A DNA stretch of 12,285 bases from DATAYF01 sp036272735 (GTDB lineage Bacteria; Chloroflexota; Ktedonobacteria; Ktedonobacterales; Ktedonobacteraceae): positions 1 through 12,285 of the forward strand of contig DATAYF010000031.1 of NCBI GenBank assembly GCA_036272735.1. Direction: 5' to 3'. This document shows, piece by piece, positions 5,967 through 12,285 of this stretch. The first letter of the stretch is position 1, and each line of letters starts with the position of its first letter. The position numbers and the translations under genes were made by a program. Below the pieces are notes generated by a model. It made no database searches. It was not told the origin of the DNA and saw only the letters and a list, made by a program, of their open reading frames with translations.

Positions 5967-6095
5967 ACTCAAGAACGTGAAGTTGTGCAACTTACGCAAC
6001 ATACGGACACTAAAACTAAAGCCACGAATGAAGAGGAGCCTACAAGTAAAACGAGGAGCCGGACAAGGACAAAAAGTGATACGATAACATCATAA
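5967..6095 (+). pseudogene. Possible orphan C-terminal coding tail at the recombinase breakpoint
   Basis: A stop-free frame reads QEREVVQLTQHTDTKTKATN, then EEEPTSKTRSRTRTKSDTIT, and ends at TAA. It has no start codon of its own and begins where the recombinase homology ends. The charged, Thr/Ser/Lys-rich composition looks like the disordered tail of a real protein, but it is short and could be chance. Confidence 0.25.
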
Positions 6096-6166
6096 AGATA
6101 CTATCGGTTTAGGCACCTATATAAGCGATAAAGCCGCTTGTAACCTAGATCGAATAAAAATTAGTT

Positions 6167-6172
6167 TATACT
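6167..6172 (+). promoter_or_regulatory. Possible -10 box for the kinase/regulator gene
   Basis: TATACT lies in an AT-rich stretch, giving a predicted leader of about 20 nt before the ATG at 6199. No convincing -35 box is found at 16-18 bp, so an activator may be needed. Confidence 0.35.
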
Positions 6173-6198
6173 GTACAGCAGAGTGAAACAGCACATTC

Positions 6199-7584
6199 AT
6201 GAATACACCGCCACAACAACGCCTGTTAGACATCCTGAGTTCCCTGCTCATTCAAGTGAATGCGGTGCAGGCCCAGATCAACATGCAGGAGACCACAGCG
6301 GCCCTGCAAGCAGATCTGTATGCCCTGGAACAGACCAGCCGCGCCGCGCTCGCGCTCGCCCGTTCCATCTACACGAACGAGCCAGCCGAAGAGTTAGAGC
6401 ACAGCACACTCGCCGAGGCGCTCACACAGCTTGTGGAGAGCACGGCGGAAACGCTGAACCTTTCCAGTCGCATCGCGCTTTCTGGCGTCGATGAGCAAGA
6501 CCATACCAGTAAACACGCGCTGCCCCACTTGCCCGAATATATCCTCTACCTTATCGGGCGCGAAGCCCTCTACCAGCTACAGCAACGCAGCGGTGTCCAC
6601 AGGATACGACTCACGCTCAACTATGGCCCCGACGACGTGCAAATGAGCCTCGACGACGATGGTACCCTCCCAACAAACGAGCAGACAACAGAGCCAGATG
6701 CCCCTAGCAGACCGGCCCCACCATTCGTGCCCGACGAGCGGCTTAACGGCCAGCAGAGCAACCATACCATCATGGACGACCTGCGCATTCGCTTAGCCGC
6801 CTTTGGTGGCACGCTCGTTATTGAGCCACTCGCCGAGCGCGGCACCCGCATCCTGGCCCGTTTACCCTATCAACCACACGAGCGCCAGCTATCGGGCGAG
6901 CAGCTTCCCGTGTCCACACCTGCAAACATCGCACCACCAGAGAACACCAAGCGCATCAGCGTGTTGATCGTTGACAGCTTGACGGTCACACGCGCCGGAC
7001 TCCATCGTCTCCTGGAGACCTACGCGAGCATACACGTCATCGGCGAGGCAGCGGATGGTGTACAGGCGGTCAGCGAAGCGCTAGAATTGGGACCGCAGGT
7101 GGTTTTGATGGATACGCAACTACCTAACGGGCAAAGCATAGAGGCGCTCAAACAGATCAAGCAGCTCAACCAGGATACCAAGGTCCTGCTGCTCTCCACG
7201 CAAGATCGCGAAGAATACCTGTATACAACGCTCAGGGCGGGCGCGGACGGCTATGTGCTCAAAGATATCGCCCCAGAAGAGTTGGTGGCTGCCATCCACA
7301 GCGTGGCGCGTGGCGAAATGCTGGTTCAATCGCAGCTAGCAAGCAGGCTACTTGCACGTGTTGGGCGCGATGGTGGGAATCATTACACGACCCTCACTGC
7401 TCGCGAGTTCGAGGTCCTGCGCCTGCTGGCAAACGGGCTACGCAATAAAGAAATAGCCGCTCGGCTCTTTGTGAGCGAGCGGACCGTCAATTTTCATCTC
7501 GCCAATATTTACCAGAAGCTCAACGTCTCCGGTCGCACCGAGGCATTGCACAAAGCCATCGAGCAAGGACTGATCACGGCTTGA
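6199..7584 (+). CDS. Single-chain kinase-like / NarL-LuxR-type response regulator
   Basis: The 461-residue protein joins two modules that normally sit in separate proteins. Residues about 1-225 resemble the core of a NarX/DesK-type kinase: a helical region, a weak N-box-like segment (YLIGREALYQLQQ, about 114-126, without the usual Asn), SLDDDG, and MDDLRIRLAAFGGTL...RGTRILARLP as in the last part of the ATPase domain. No ELHD-type phosphorylatable His is seen, so it is probably a sensory or inactive domain. Residues about 253-372 form a receiver domain: phosphoacceptor D305 in VLMDTQLP, S333-T334, and K355 in YVLKD. The acidic pocket reads VDS rather than VDD. Residues 399-457 are a LuxR-type helix-turn-helix (LTAREFEVLRLLANG...KEIAARLFVSERTVNFHLANIYQKL), which binds DNA. 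No membrane segment is present, so it is a cytosolic regulator. Its targets are unknown; the convergent neighbour is not obviously one. Confidence 0.85.
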   Translation: MNTPPQQRLLDILSSLLIQVNAVQAQINMQETTAALQADLYALEQTSRAALALARSIYTNEPAEELEHSTLAEALTQLVESTAETLNLSSRIALSGVDEQDHTSKHALPHLPEYILYLIGREALYQLQQRSGVHRIRLTLNYGPDDVQMSLDDDGTLPTNEQTTEPDAPSRPAPPFVPDERLNGQQSNHTIMDDLRIRLAAFGGTLVIEPLAERGTRILARLPYQPHERQLSGEQLPVSTPANIAPPENTKRISVLIVDSLTVTRAGLHRLLETYASIHVIGEAADGVQAVSEALELGPQVVLMDTQLPNGQSIEALKQIKQLNQDTKVLLLSTQDREEYLYTTLRAGADGYVLKDIAPEELVAAIHSVARGEMLVQSQLASRLLARVGRDGGNHYTTLTAREFEVLRLLANGLRNKEIAARLFVSERTVNFHLANIYQKLNVSGRTEALHKAIEQGLITA

Positions 7585-8605
7585 GTATACCGGCATGCCA
7601 GACATCAAGCTCGTGTTTGAGTGACCCGATATAGGCGGCCTCGTTATTATGATCGGCGGTCGGCGCGTAGGTAGGAATAATTTGATCAACCGTGACCAGC
7701 CCCAATTGCGCAACATATAAATTGCGAATGAGCTTGTACCAGGCCTCGAAGCCTGCTTCCCAGGTGGGGAAAGAGGCATACCCACCGGTACCATCAGGAT
7801 TTCGATCAACACAAGCCGCATTCGGGATACAACGCAAGTTCCCCAGAGAGAGCGTTTTGCGAGCCTCACCAGCCGTGCCGAAGCCGCTTTCATGAAAGAA
7901 AAAGGCCAGCGCAAAGGCCGGATCGATCTGGTACTTCACACCGAGATCGTAGAGGGCCTGCCCCTTGCCCGCCGCCGGTGATCCGTAGCTCCCCAGCACT
8001 TGATTGATAAAGGCGACCGAAAGCGTTGGCTTCCCCAAAACGGAGTAGGGACCTGGATGCGCGGGAATATTGACTTTTGGCGGAAGCGGTTTACTCGGTT
8101 GCCAGGTGTTCGCCAGGTTGCCACCAACCTGTACGCTATAGACCTGGCCGCCAAAATAATTGATCAGTTGTGGTCCCCCCGGTCGCTGTATTAGTGCCGC
8201 TGAGACCAGGATGGCAGAGAAGAGCACAGCCATCAGCATAGCAATGACGGCAGGCTTTAACCAGCGTCCATGTTGCTGAAGCGTGGTAGGCCGAGGAGTG
8301 TCAACCACCGTTGTGCGCCCAAACGTTGCCAGCGGCCTACTTCCGTACGGTTGCTGAACAGCGTTCGTGGTTTTGGTTTTTGTCCTGGTGAGTATAGGTT
8401 CGGTGTGGATAGTATCGGTGGAAGCAGGGGCAGATGGCAGTGTGTTCGTGCGCTTTCTGCGTGGCGCAACGGTTTCCACCTCGTCATCGATCTCCTCTAC
8501 ATCCACAGGATCAGGGAGCCGACGCGTTGCGCGTGCGGGAATTTTGGATTGCACATCTGAAGCTGGTTGTGGTGCGGGTTTCTTCGCGTAATTACCGCTC
8601 GCCAT
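7574..8605 (-). CDS. Membrane-anchored glucosaminidase/lysozyme-like protein
   Basis: The 343-residue protein has a long hydrophilic, Pro/Thr/basic N-terminus (1-115), one transmembrane helix (about 117-139) and an extracytoplasmic C-terminal part. Residues about 194-335 resemble the glucosaminidase/lysozyme-like fold: INQVLGSYGSPAAGKGQALYD, then the catalytic-type Glu239 in ALAFFFHESGFGTAGEA, SLGNLRC, and YASFPTWEAGFEAWYKLI. The known family cleaves peptidoglycan glycan strands; the substrate here is inferred. Cys259 and Cys265 could form a disulfide outside the cell. The start at 8605 is chosen for the strong AAGGAGG at 8612-8618, 6 nt away; a TTG at 8611 is too close to it. The long cytoplasmic tail suggests interaction with division or regulatory partners. 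Its last 11 bp overlap the end of the convergent regulator gene. Confidence 0.8.
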   Translation of the reverse strand: MASGNYAKKPAPQPASDVQSKIPARATRRLPDPVDVEEIDDEVETVAPRRKRTNTLPSAPASTDTIHTEPILTRTKTKTTNAVQQPYGSRPLATFGRTTVVDTPRPTTLQQHGRWLKPAVIAMLMAVLFSAILVSAALIQRPGGPQLINYFGGQVYSVQVGGNLANTWQPSKPLPPKVNIPAHPGPYSVLGKPTLSVAFINQVLGSYGSPAAGKGQALYDLGVKYQIDPAFALAFFFHESGFGTAGEARKTLSLGNLRCIPNAACVDRNPDGTGGYASFPTWEAGFEAWYKLIRNLYVAQLGLVTVDQIIPTYAPTADHNNEAAYIGSLKHELDVWHAGILKP

Positions 8606-8611
8606 GAGCAA

Positions 8612-8618
8612 CCTCCTT
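8612..8618 (-). promoter_or_regulatory. Ribosome binding site of the glucosaminidase-like gene
   Basis: AAGGAGG on the minus strand, 6 nt before the ATG at 8605; it excludes the TTG at 8611 as the start. Confidence 0.7.
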
Positions 8619-9055
8619 CACGCCAGGCAACCAGCTCTGTTGTAGCGCCACTCTTCCCACGATAGGATAACGATATTTCATAATCCCCCTGATGGTTGGA
8701 TACGACCCCCGCAAAGGAGGTCGCTACCATAAACGACCGATACACACATATCGACACAATGCTATGCTATTAGCTATAAGATATAATATCACTAGTGTGT
8801 CCGGCTCTGCATGAGAAAAAAGTCCTGTTCATCGGCGTTTTTTTAGTGCCGTATACTGATGGAGAAGAGTGTAAAGCATTCTTAATTACAGAATGTCTAT
8901 CCCTATCATAGACAGTAGGAGGTAATGCCACATCAGAGGCCTTTCGAACGCAACGAGGAGTAATAAAGGCGGTGTACAAAGCTTGCACATGGCGTTAGCT
9001 ATCTTCTAGGACTTGTGGGCCAAAACGAACCCGCGTACGGGCCAAAATGTTGCAC

Positions 9056-9082
9056 TGCCAGTGTATTTATGGCACACTGGCA
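9056..9082. repeat. 9-bp perfect inverted repeat
   Basis: tgccagtgt (9056-9064) and acactggca (9074-9082) flank a 9-nt loop. There is no T-run, so it is an operator or RNA hairpin candidate rather than a terminator. Confidence 0.55.
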
Positions 9083-9174
9083 ACAAACACGTGCCTACTT
9101 TGCAAGCACAGCATAAATTCATAGCCCAATTTTCTAGAATGGTAACGTTTTGGGGCAAAAAATCGTTATAAATT

Positions 9175-9186
9175 ACAGTGCACTGT
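9175..9186. promoter_or_regulatory. 12-bp palindrome, possible operator
   Basis: ACAGTGCACTGT is a perfect dyad about 100 bp before the zinc-ribbon gene, in AT-rich surroundings; the binding protein is unknown. Confidence 0.4.
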
Positions 9187-9284
9187 TTGTTACTCTCACA
9201 TTGAAGCTTTTTATAAGGTGATAAATTGCGTCTAGAAACTGATCGTATCATTTCACTTTCTATGCCGAAAGGGGCTTTCGTCCT

Positions 9285-9881
9285 GTGAATATGACTATCC
9301 TGAGTCTTTTTGCCACGGATCCCACCACCACCACAAGTGCTGGATCATCCAACCCCCTGAACGCGATACAGGGTTATATAGGACCCGTCGTCGGGTGCGT
9401 TATCGCATTTTTCGTTATTTTTTGGGTCAGCCTCGTAATATGGACCTATCGCGATATCCGTTCAAGAACGCAAGATTTTCTCTCGCAAGTACTCGCAACC
9501 GTCCTGGCATTCGTCTTCCCCATTGGCGGCGTGTTCATCTACATGATTCTGCGCCCTCGCCAAACCCTGGCGGAAGTGTACGAGCGCCAACTTGAAGAGG
9601 AATCCCTGCTGGCGGAAATGACCGAGCGCCAGACCTGCACCAATTGCCACGCGCGTATTGAGGGCGACTTCCAGGTCTGCCCATCGTGTGGTCACAAACT
9701 CAAACGTTCGTGCCCCAAGTGTGAACGCCTGCTAGAACTACGCTGGACCTTCTGCCCCTACTGCACAACCAATCTCACCGGCGCACCCATGCCCAATATG
9801 CCCGGCGGCATGCAATCAATGCCACCCATGCCCAACCCAAATGTCGCCATGAACAAACCTATGGCTGGCAATCGCTATTAA
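9285..9881 (+). CDS. Two-helix membrane protein with double zinc ribbon
   Basis: The 198-residue protein has a short Thr/Ser-rich N-terminus, two hydrophobic helices (about 33-54 and 66-90), a charged coiled-coil-like linker (LAEVYERQLEEESLLAEMTER), then four CxxC pairs at C118/C121, C132/C135, C143/C146 and C157/C160. This is the double zinc ribbon pattern seen in many bacterial membrane or regulatory proteins. The last 35 residues are rich in Met, Pro, Asn and Gly with no fixed fold. The ribbons and tail probably face the cytoplasm. No enzymatic motif is present; a scaffold or binding role is the most that can be said. The GTG at 9285 is preferred because AAAGGGG (9268-9274) is 10 nt away; the ATG at 9291 is the alternative. 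A strong terminator follows directly, so it is monocistronic or the last gene of its unit. Confidence 0.78.
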   Translation: MNMTILSLFATDPTTTTSAGSSNPLNAIQGYIGPVVGCVIAFFVIFWVSLVIWTYRDIRSRTQDFLSQVLATVLAFVFPIGGVFIYMILRPRQTLAEVYERQLEEESLLAEMTERQTCTNCHARIEGDFQVCPSCGHKLKRSCPKCERLLELRWTFCPYCTTNLTGAPMPNMPGGMQSMPPMPNPNVAMNKPMAGNRY

Positions 9882-9883
9882 GG

Positions 9884-9909
9884 TGTGCGGGAATTTCCCG
9901 CACATTTTT
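9884..9909 (+). terminator. Intrinsic terminator of the zinc-ribbon gene
   Basis: TGTGCGGGAA (9884-9893) pairs perfectly with TTCCCGCACA (9895-9904), giving a GC-rich stem with a tiny loop, followed by five T. It starts 3 bp after the stop codon. Confidence 0.88.
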
Positions 9910-9967
9910 ATGCTGTCCCCTTTCGGTTGTCCGTTCATCCTATCGGTTTCGCTTATCCGCCAAAATA

Positions 9968-9976
9968 TGGTATAAT
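9968..9976 (+). promoter_or_regulatory. Extended -10 promoter, probably for gyrB
   Basis: TGGTATAAT is a TGn extended -10 with a perfect TATAAT (9971-9976). The -35 region around 9947-9953 (tttcgct) is poor, as usual with extended -10 promoters. Transcription would start near 9983, giving a long leader (about 290 nt) before gyrB. Confidence 0.65.
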
Positions 9977-9985
9977 AGTACAGTG

Positions 9986-10010
9986 AAATGTGGCGCGCAC
10001 TGCCACATTT
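9986..10010 (+). promoter_or_regulatory. Hairpin at the very start of the gyrB leader
   Basis: aaatgtggc (9986-9994) and gccacattt (10002-10010) form a perfect 9-bp stem with a 7-nt loop, starting about 3 nt after the predicted transcription start. A short T-rich stretch follows (ttttctct). It could protect the 5' end of the mRNA or act in attenuation; it could also be a weak terminator. The rest of the leader to 10275 shows no recognised RNA element. Confidence 0.5.
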
Positions 10011-10275
10011 TCTCTGTGCGAATATGTATCATTTGTAAACAAACTTTCCACCAGCATTCAAGACTCACCTGGCCTTCTGACCACAGGGACACGATGAGTC
10101 GCAATCCCTATCTGCGCTTTTAACTTACGCAAAAAGAAGAGTAGTAGTGGAGATGGGTAAACAGCGGCGATTACCCGTCGCATTGAAGTAGGTATGGCAG
10201 AGCTATGCCGTACGTGTTGTGGCTACAGAACAAAAGGATTGTACAGGCCCTATGGCGAAGACGAGAGATTCAATA

Positions 10276-12276
10276 ATGGCAGAGCAACTTCCAGATCATT
10301 ATGGCACCGATATAGATAGCAGTCAAGAACCCCTGCTGGCGAGAACCGCCGATGGCACGATCACCGAACTGACCGAGGCAGCATACGGCGGGCAGGATAT
10401 ACAAATCCTTGAGGGCCTGGAAGCAGTCCGCGTACGCCCTGGTATGTACATTGGCGCAACTGATCAGCGTGGTCTACACCAGCTCATAACCGAGGTTATC
10501 GACAATAGCATCGATGAAGTGATGGCCGGGCATGCCGATACCATCAAAATGGTTATTCATGCCGATGGTTCCGTCACCAGCGAAGACAATGGACGTGGCA
10601 TTCCAGTCGAAGAGCATCACCAGCGTCCTGGCCTCTCCACGCTCGAAGTGGTCATGACCGTGCTGCACGCCGGTGGTAAATTTGGTGGTGGCGGTTATAA
10701 GATCAGTAGCGGCCTGCACGGGGTCGGCGTCTCGGTGGTAAACGCGCTCTCGGAGTGGTGCCAGGTCGAGGTGCGGCGCGATGGCATGCTGTACCGCCAG
10801 CGCTACGAGCGTGGCTTCCCCGTCACGCCACTGATGACTGTGGGACCGGCCGAGGGCACGGGCACTACCACGTCATTTCTCCCCGATCTGAGCGTCATGG
10901 AGACCCGCGACTTCAATTTTGACGTTTTGGCGCAGCGTTTCCGCGAAATGGCTTATCTCAACAAGGGCATGACGATCACCCTCGTTGATGAGCGCAGCGA
11001 CCGCGAGGCGACCTTCTACTTCGAGGGGGGCCTGGTCTCGTTCGCGCGCTACCTAAACAAAAATCGCACGGTCGTCCAGGCACGACCGATCAGCATCACC
11101 AAAGAACTGGATGATATTAAGGTCGAAATTGCTCTGCAATACAACGATAGCTGGACAGCCACCGAGTTCTCCTTCGCCAACGGCATCAATACTATCGATG
11201 GTGGTATGCATATCACGGGGTTCCGCAGCGCGCTCACCCGCACGCTCAACGATTACGCCCGCAAATACAATTTGCTTAAAGAGAAGGATAGCAACCTGAC
11301 CGGCGATGATGTGCGCCAGGGACTGGTCGTGGTGGTGAGCGTGAAGATCCCCAACCCACAATTTGAGGCGCAGACCAAGTCCAAACTCAATAACGCCGAA
11401 GTACGTCCCATCGTGGAAACCATCTCGGCCGAGATGCTGAACCGCTACCTGGAGGAGACGCCGAACGAGGCCAAGGCCATCATCAACAAGTGTCTCACCT
11501 CGGCGCGCGCGCGCGAGGCGGCTCGTGCGGCTCGTGAACTCATTCAGCGTAAGAATGTGCTCGATACGACGCTACCGGGCAAGCTGGCCGATTGTAGCGA
11601 ACGCCGTGCTGATCGCTGTGAGCTGTACCTGGTCGAGGGTGATTCGGCTGGTGGTTCGGCCAAGCAGGGACGTGACCGCCACTTCCAGGCCATCCTGCCG
11701 CTGCGTGGGAAGATCCTGAATGTCGAACGCGCCCAGCTCGACCGCATGCTGCATAGTGAAGAGGTTAAGAATATCATCACCGCGCTGGGCGTGGGTATTG
11801 GTGAGCAATACAACAAAGCAAAGTTGCGCTATGGTCGCATCGTGATCATGTGCGACGCCGATGTTGACGGTTCGCATATTCGCACGCTGTTGCTGACCTT
11901 CTTCTTCCGTCACATGCAAGACCTGATCGATGATGGACACGTCTACATCGCGCAGCCGCCGCTGTTCCACATCAAAATTGGCAAGCAGACGCGCTTCGTC
12001 TATACGCCTGAGGAACGCGACGCCATCGTCGAGGAATACAAAGCCTCGCACAACGGCAAAGAGCCCGAAGTTGGACGTTACAAAGGTCTGGGTGAGATGA
12101 ACCCCGAAACCCTGTGGGAGACCACCATGGATCCCGAACAGCGCACCATCCTGCGTGTAAACATCGAAGAAGCCCACGAAGCCGACAAAATCTTCAACAT
12201 GCTGATGGGCGACGAGGTTGCCCCAAGAAGAAGGTTTATCGAAAGCCACTCCAAACGTGCCAATCTGGACGTGTAG
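10276..12276 (+). CDS. gyrB: DNA gyrase subunit B
   Basis: The product (666 residues from this start) is the ATPase and DNA-binding subunit of the A2B2 topoisomerase that adds negative supercoils in the cytoplasm. GHKL ATPase: EVIDNSIDEVMAG (Mg-binding Asn77), DNGRGIPV (D104), GGKFGGGGYKISSGLHGVGVS. Transducer domain follows, then TOPRIM: LVEGDSAGGSAKQGRD with the catalytic Glu454, and MCDADVDGSHI with Asp527, 529 and 531. The C-terminal GRYKGLGEMNPETLWETTMDPE block binds GyrA. The length is close to that of the shorter, non-proteobacterial GyrB. The start is uncertain: the ATG at 10276 has a weak GAGAG 8 nt upstream; in-frame alternatives are the ATG at 10252 and the GTG at 10219 (685 residues). 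The residues before GGQDIQILEGLEAVRVRPGMYIG are not conserved. gyrA is not within the window. A ParE paralogue is a less likely alternative. Confidence 0.93.
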   Translation: MAEQLPDHYGTDIDSSQEPLLARTADGTITELTEAAYGGQDIQILEGLEAVRVRPGMYIGATDQRGLHQLITEVIDNSIDEVMAGHADTIKMVIHADGSVTSEDNGRGIPVEEHHQRPGLSTLEVVMTVLHAGGKFGGGGYKISSGLHGVGVSVVNALSEWCQVEVRRDGMLYRQRYERGFPVTPLMTVGPAEGTGTTTSFLPDLSVMETRDFNFDVLAQRFREMAYLNKGMTITLVDERSDREATFYFEGGLVSFARYLNKNRTVVQARPISITKELDDIKVEIALQYNDSWTATEFSFANGINTIDGGMHITGFRSALTRTLNDYARKYNLLKEKDSNLTGDDVRQGLVVVVSVKIPNPQFEAQTKSKLNNAEVRPIVETISAEMLNRYLEETPNEAKAIINKCLTSARAREAARAARELIQRKNVLDTTLPGKLADCSERRADRCELYLVEGDSAGGSAKQGRDRHFQAILPLRGKILNVERAQLDRMLHSEEVKNIITALGVGIGEQYNKAKLRYGRIVIMCDADVDGSHIRTLLLTFFFRHMQDLIDDGHVYIAQPPLFHIKIGKQTRFVYTPEERDAIVEEYKASHNGKEPEVGRYKGLGEMNPETLWETTMDPEQRTILRVNIEEAHEADKIFNMLMGDEVAPRRRFIESHSKRANLDV

Positions 12277-12285
12277 GGAGTTTTG

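Larger units (their letters stand above)
8606..9284. other. 679-bp gene-poor region with several inverted and direct repeats
   Basis: No convincing protein or RNA gene is found; the short frames on both strands lack homology. The stretch must hold the promoter of the minus-strand glucosaminidase-like gene and that of the plus-strand zinc-ribbon gene. Local structures: a 5-bp dyad at 8703-8723, TGTCTA/TAGACA at 8894-8914, two copies of gggccaaaa 22 bp apart (9017 and 9039), a 9-bp stem at 9056-9082, and a 12-bp palindrome at 9175-9186. The AT-rich parts around 8760-8800 and 9110-9240 are candidate promoter zones without clear -35/-10 pairs. Confidence 0.6.

Noticed and set aside
8923..8964. 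Tiny frame (MPHQRPFERNEE) after an AGGAGG
   Set aside because: The spacing to the ATG is only about 2 nt and 12 codons carry no signal; not enough for a gene.
8770..8988. 72-codon minus-strand frame in the intergenic region
   Set aside because: No ribosome binding site, no family resemblance and mixed low-quality composition.
11572..12249. 225-codon minus-strand frame inside gyrB
   Set aside because: Antisense shadow of the TOPRIM and C-terminal coding region, with no recognisable domain.
1..12285. CRISPR arrays, tRNA or rRNA genes
   Set aside because: No regularly spaced repeats, cloverleaf-like segments or rRNA-like conserved stretches were seen on either strand.

Overview
The window looks like an accessory-rich stretch of a moderately GC-rich bacterial chromosome ending in the housekeeping gene gyrB. 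The mix of an ISL3-type element with a second gene, a LuxR-type regulator fused to a kinase-like domain, and membrane proteins with zinc ribbons suggests a member of the Chloroflexota, possibly Ktedonobacteria. This is inferred from protein style only and no marker was compared.

Positions 1-1838 hold metabolic genes. The window opens inside a thiamine-diphosphate enzyme closely resembling Zymomonas-type pyruvate decarboxylase. It is followed by a 71-codon remnant of an IlvD/Edd-family (xylonate-type) dehydratase, and then by a histidine phosphatase whose near-consensus promoter lies so close to its ATG that the mRNA should be almost leaderless.

Positions about 1879-5080 are mobile. An ISL3-like element (about 2304-4993, with 22-bp ends matching at 21 positions) carries a transposase gene split by a +1 frameshift, followed by a translationally coupled gene for an unrecognised 215-aa protein with a lysine/arginine-rich tail. 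A second copy of the tail end of this element, reduced to 46 codons plus one terminus, lies in inverted orientation on the left, so that 1879-2612 is a large imperfect palindrome. Short related repeat units sit just outside the element ends.

Positions 5100-6198 hold a 13-bp inverted repeat, a tyrosine recombinase that keeps all catalytic residues but lacks its N-terminal arm-binding/core-binding part, and a possible orphan C-terminal coding tail next to the breakpoint.

Positions 6199-8605 contain two convergent genes overlapping by 11 bp: a single-chain kinase-like plus response-regulator (NarL/LuxR) protein, and a membrane-anchored glucosaminidase/lysozyme-like protein. A 679-bp gene-poor stretch with several palindromes follows. 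Then come a two-helix membrane protein with four CxxC pairs, a strong terminator, an extended -10 promoter with an early hairpin, and complete gyrB. Only the IS genes and the tnpA/passenger pair look like an operon; the rest appear to be single-gene units.
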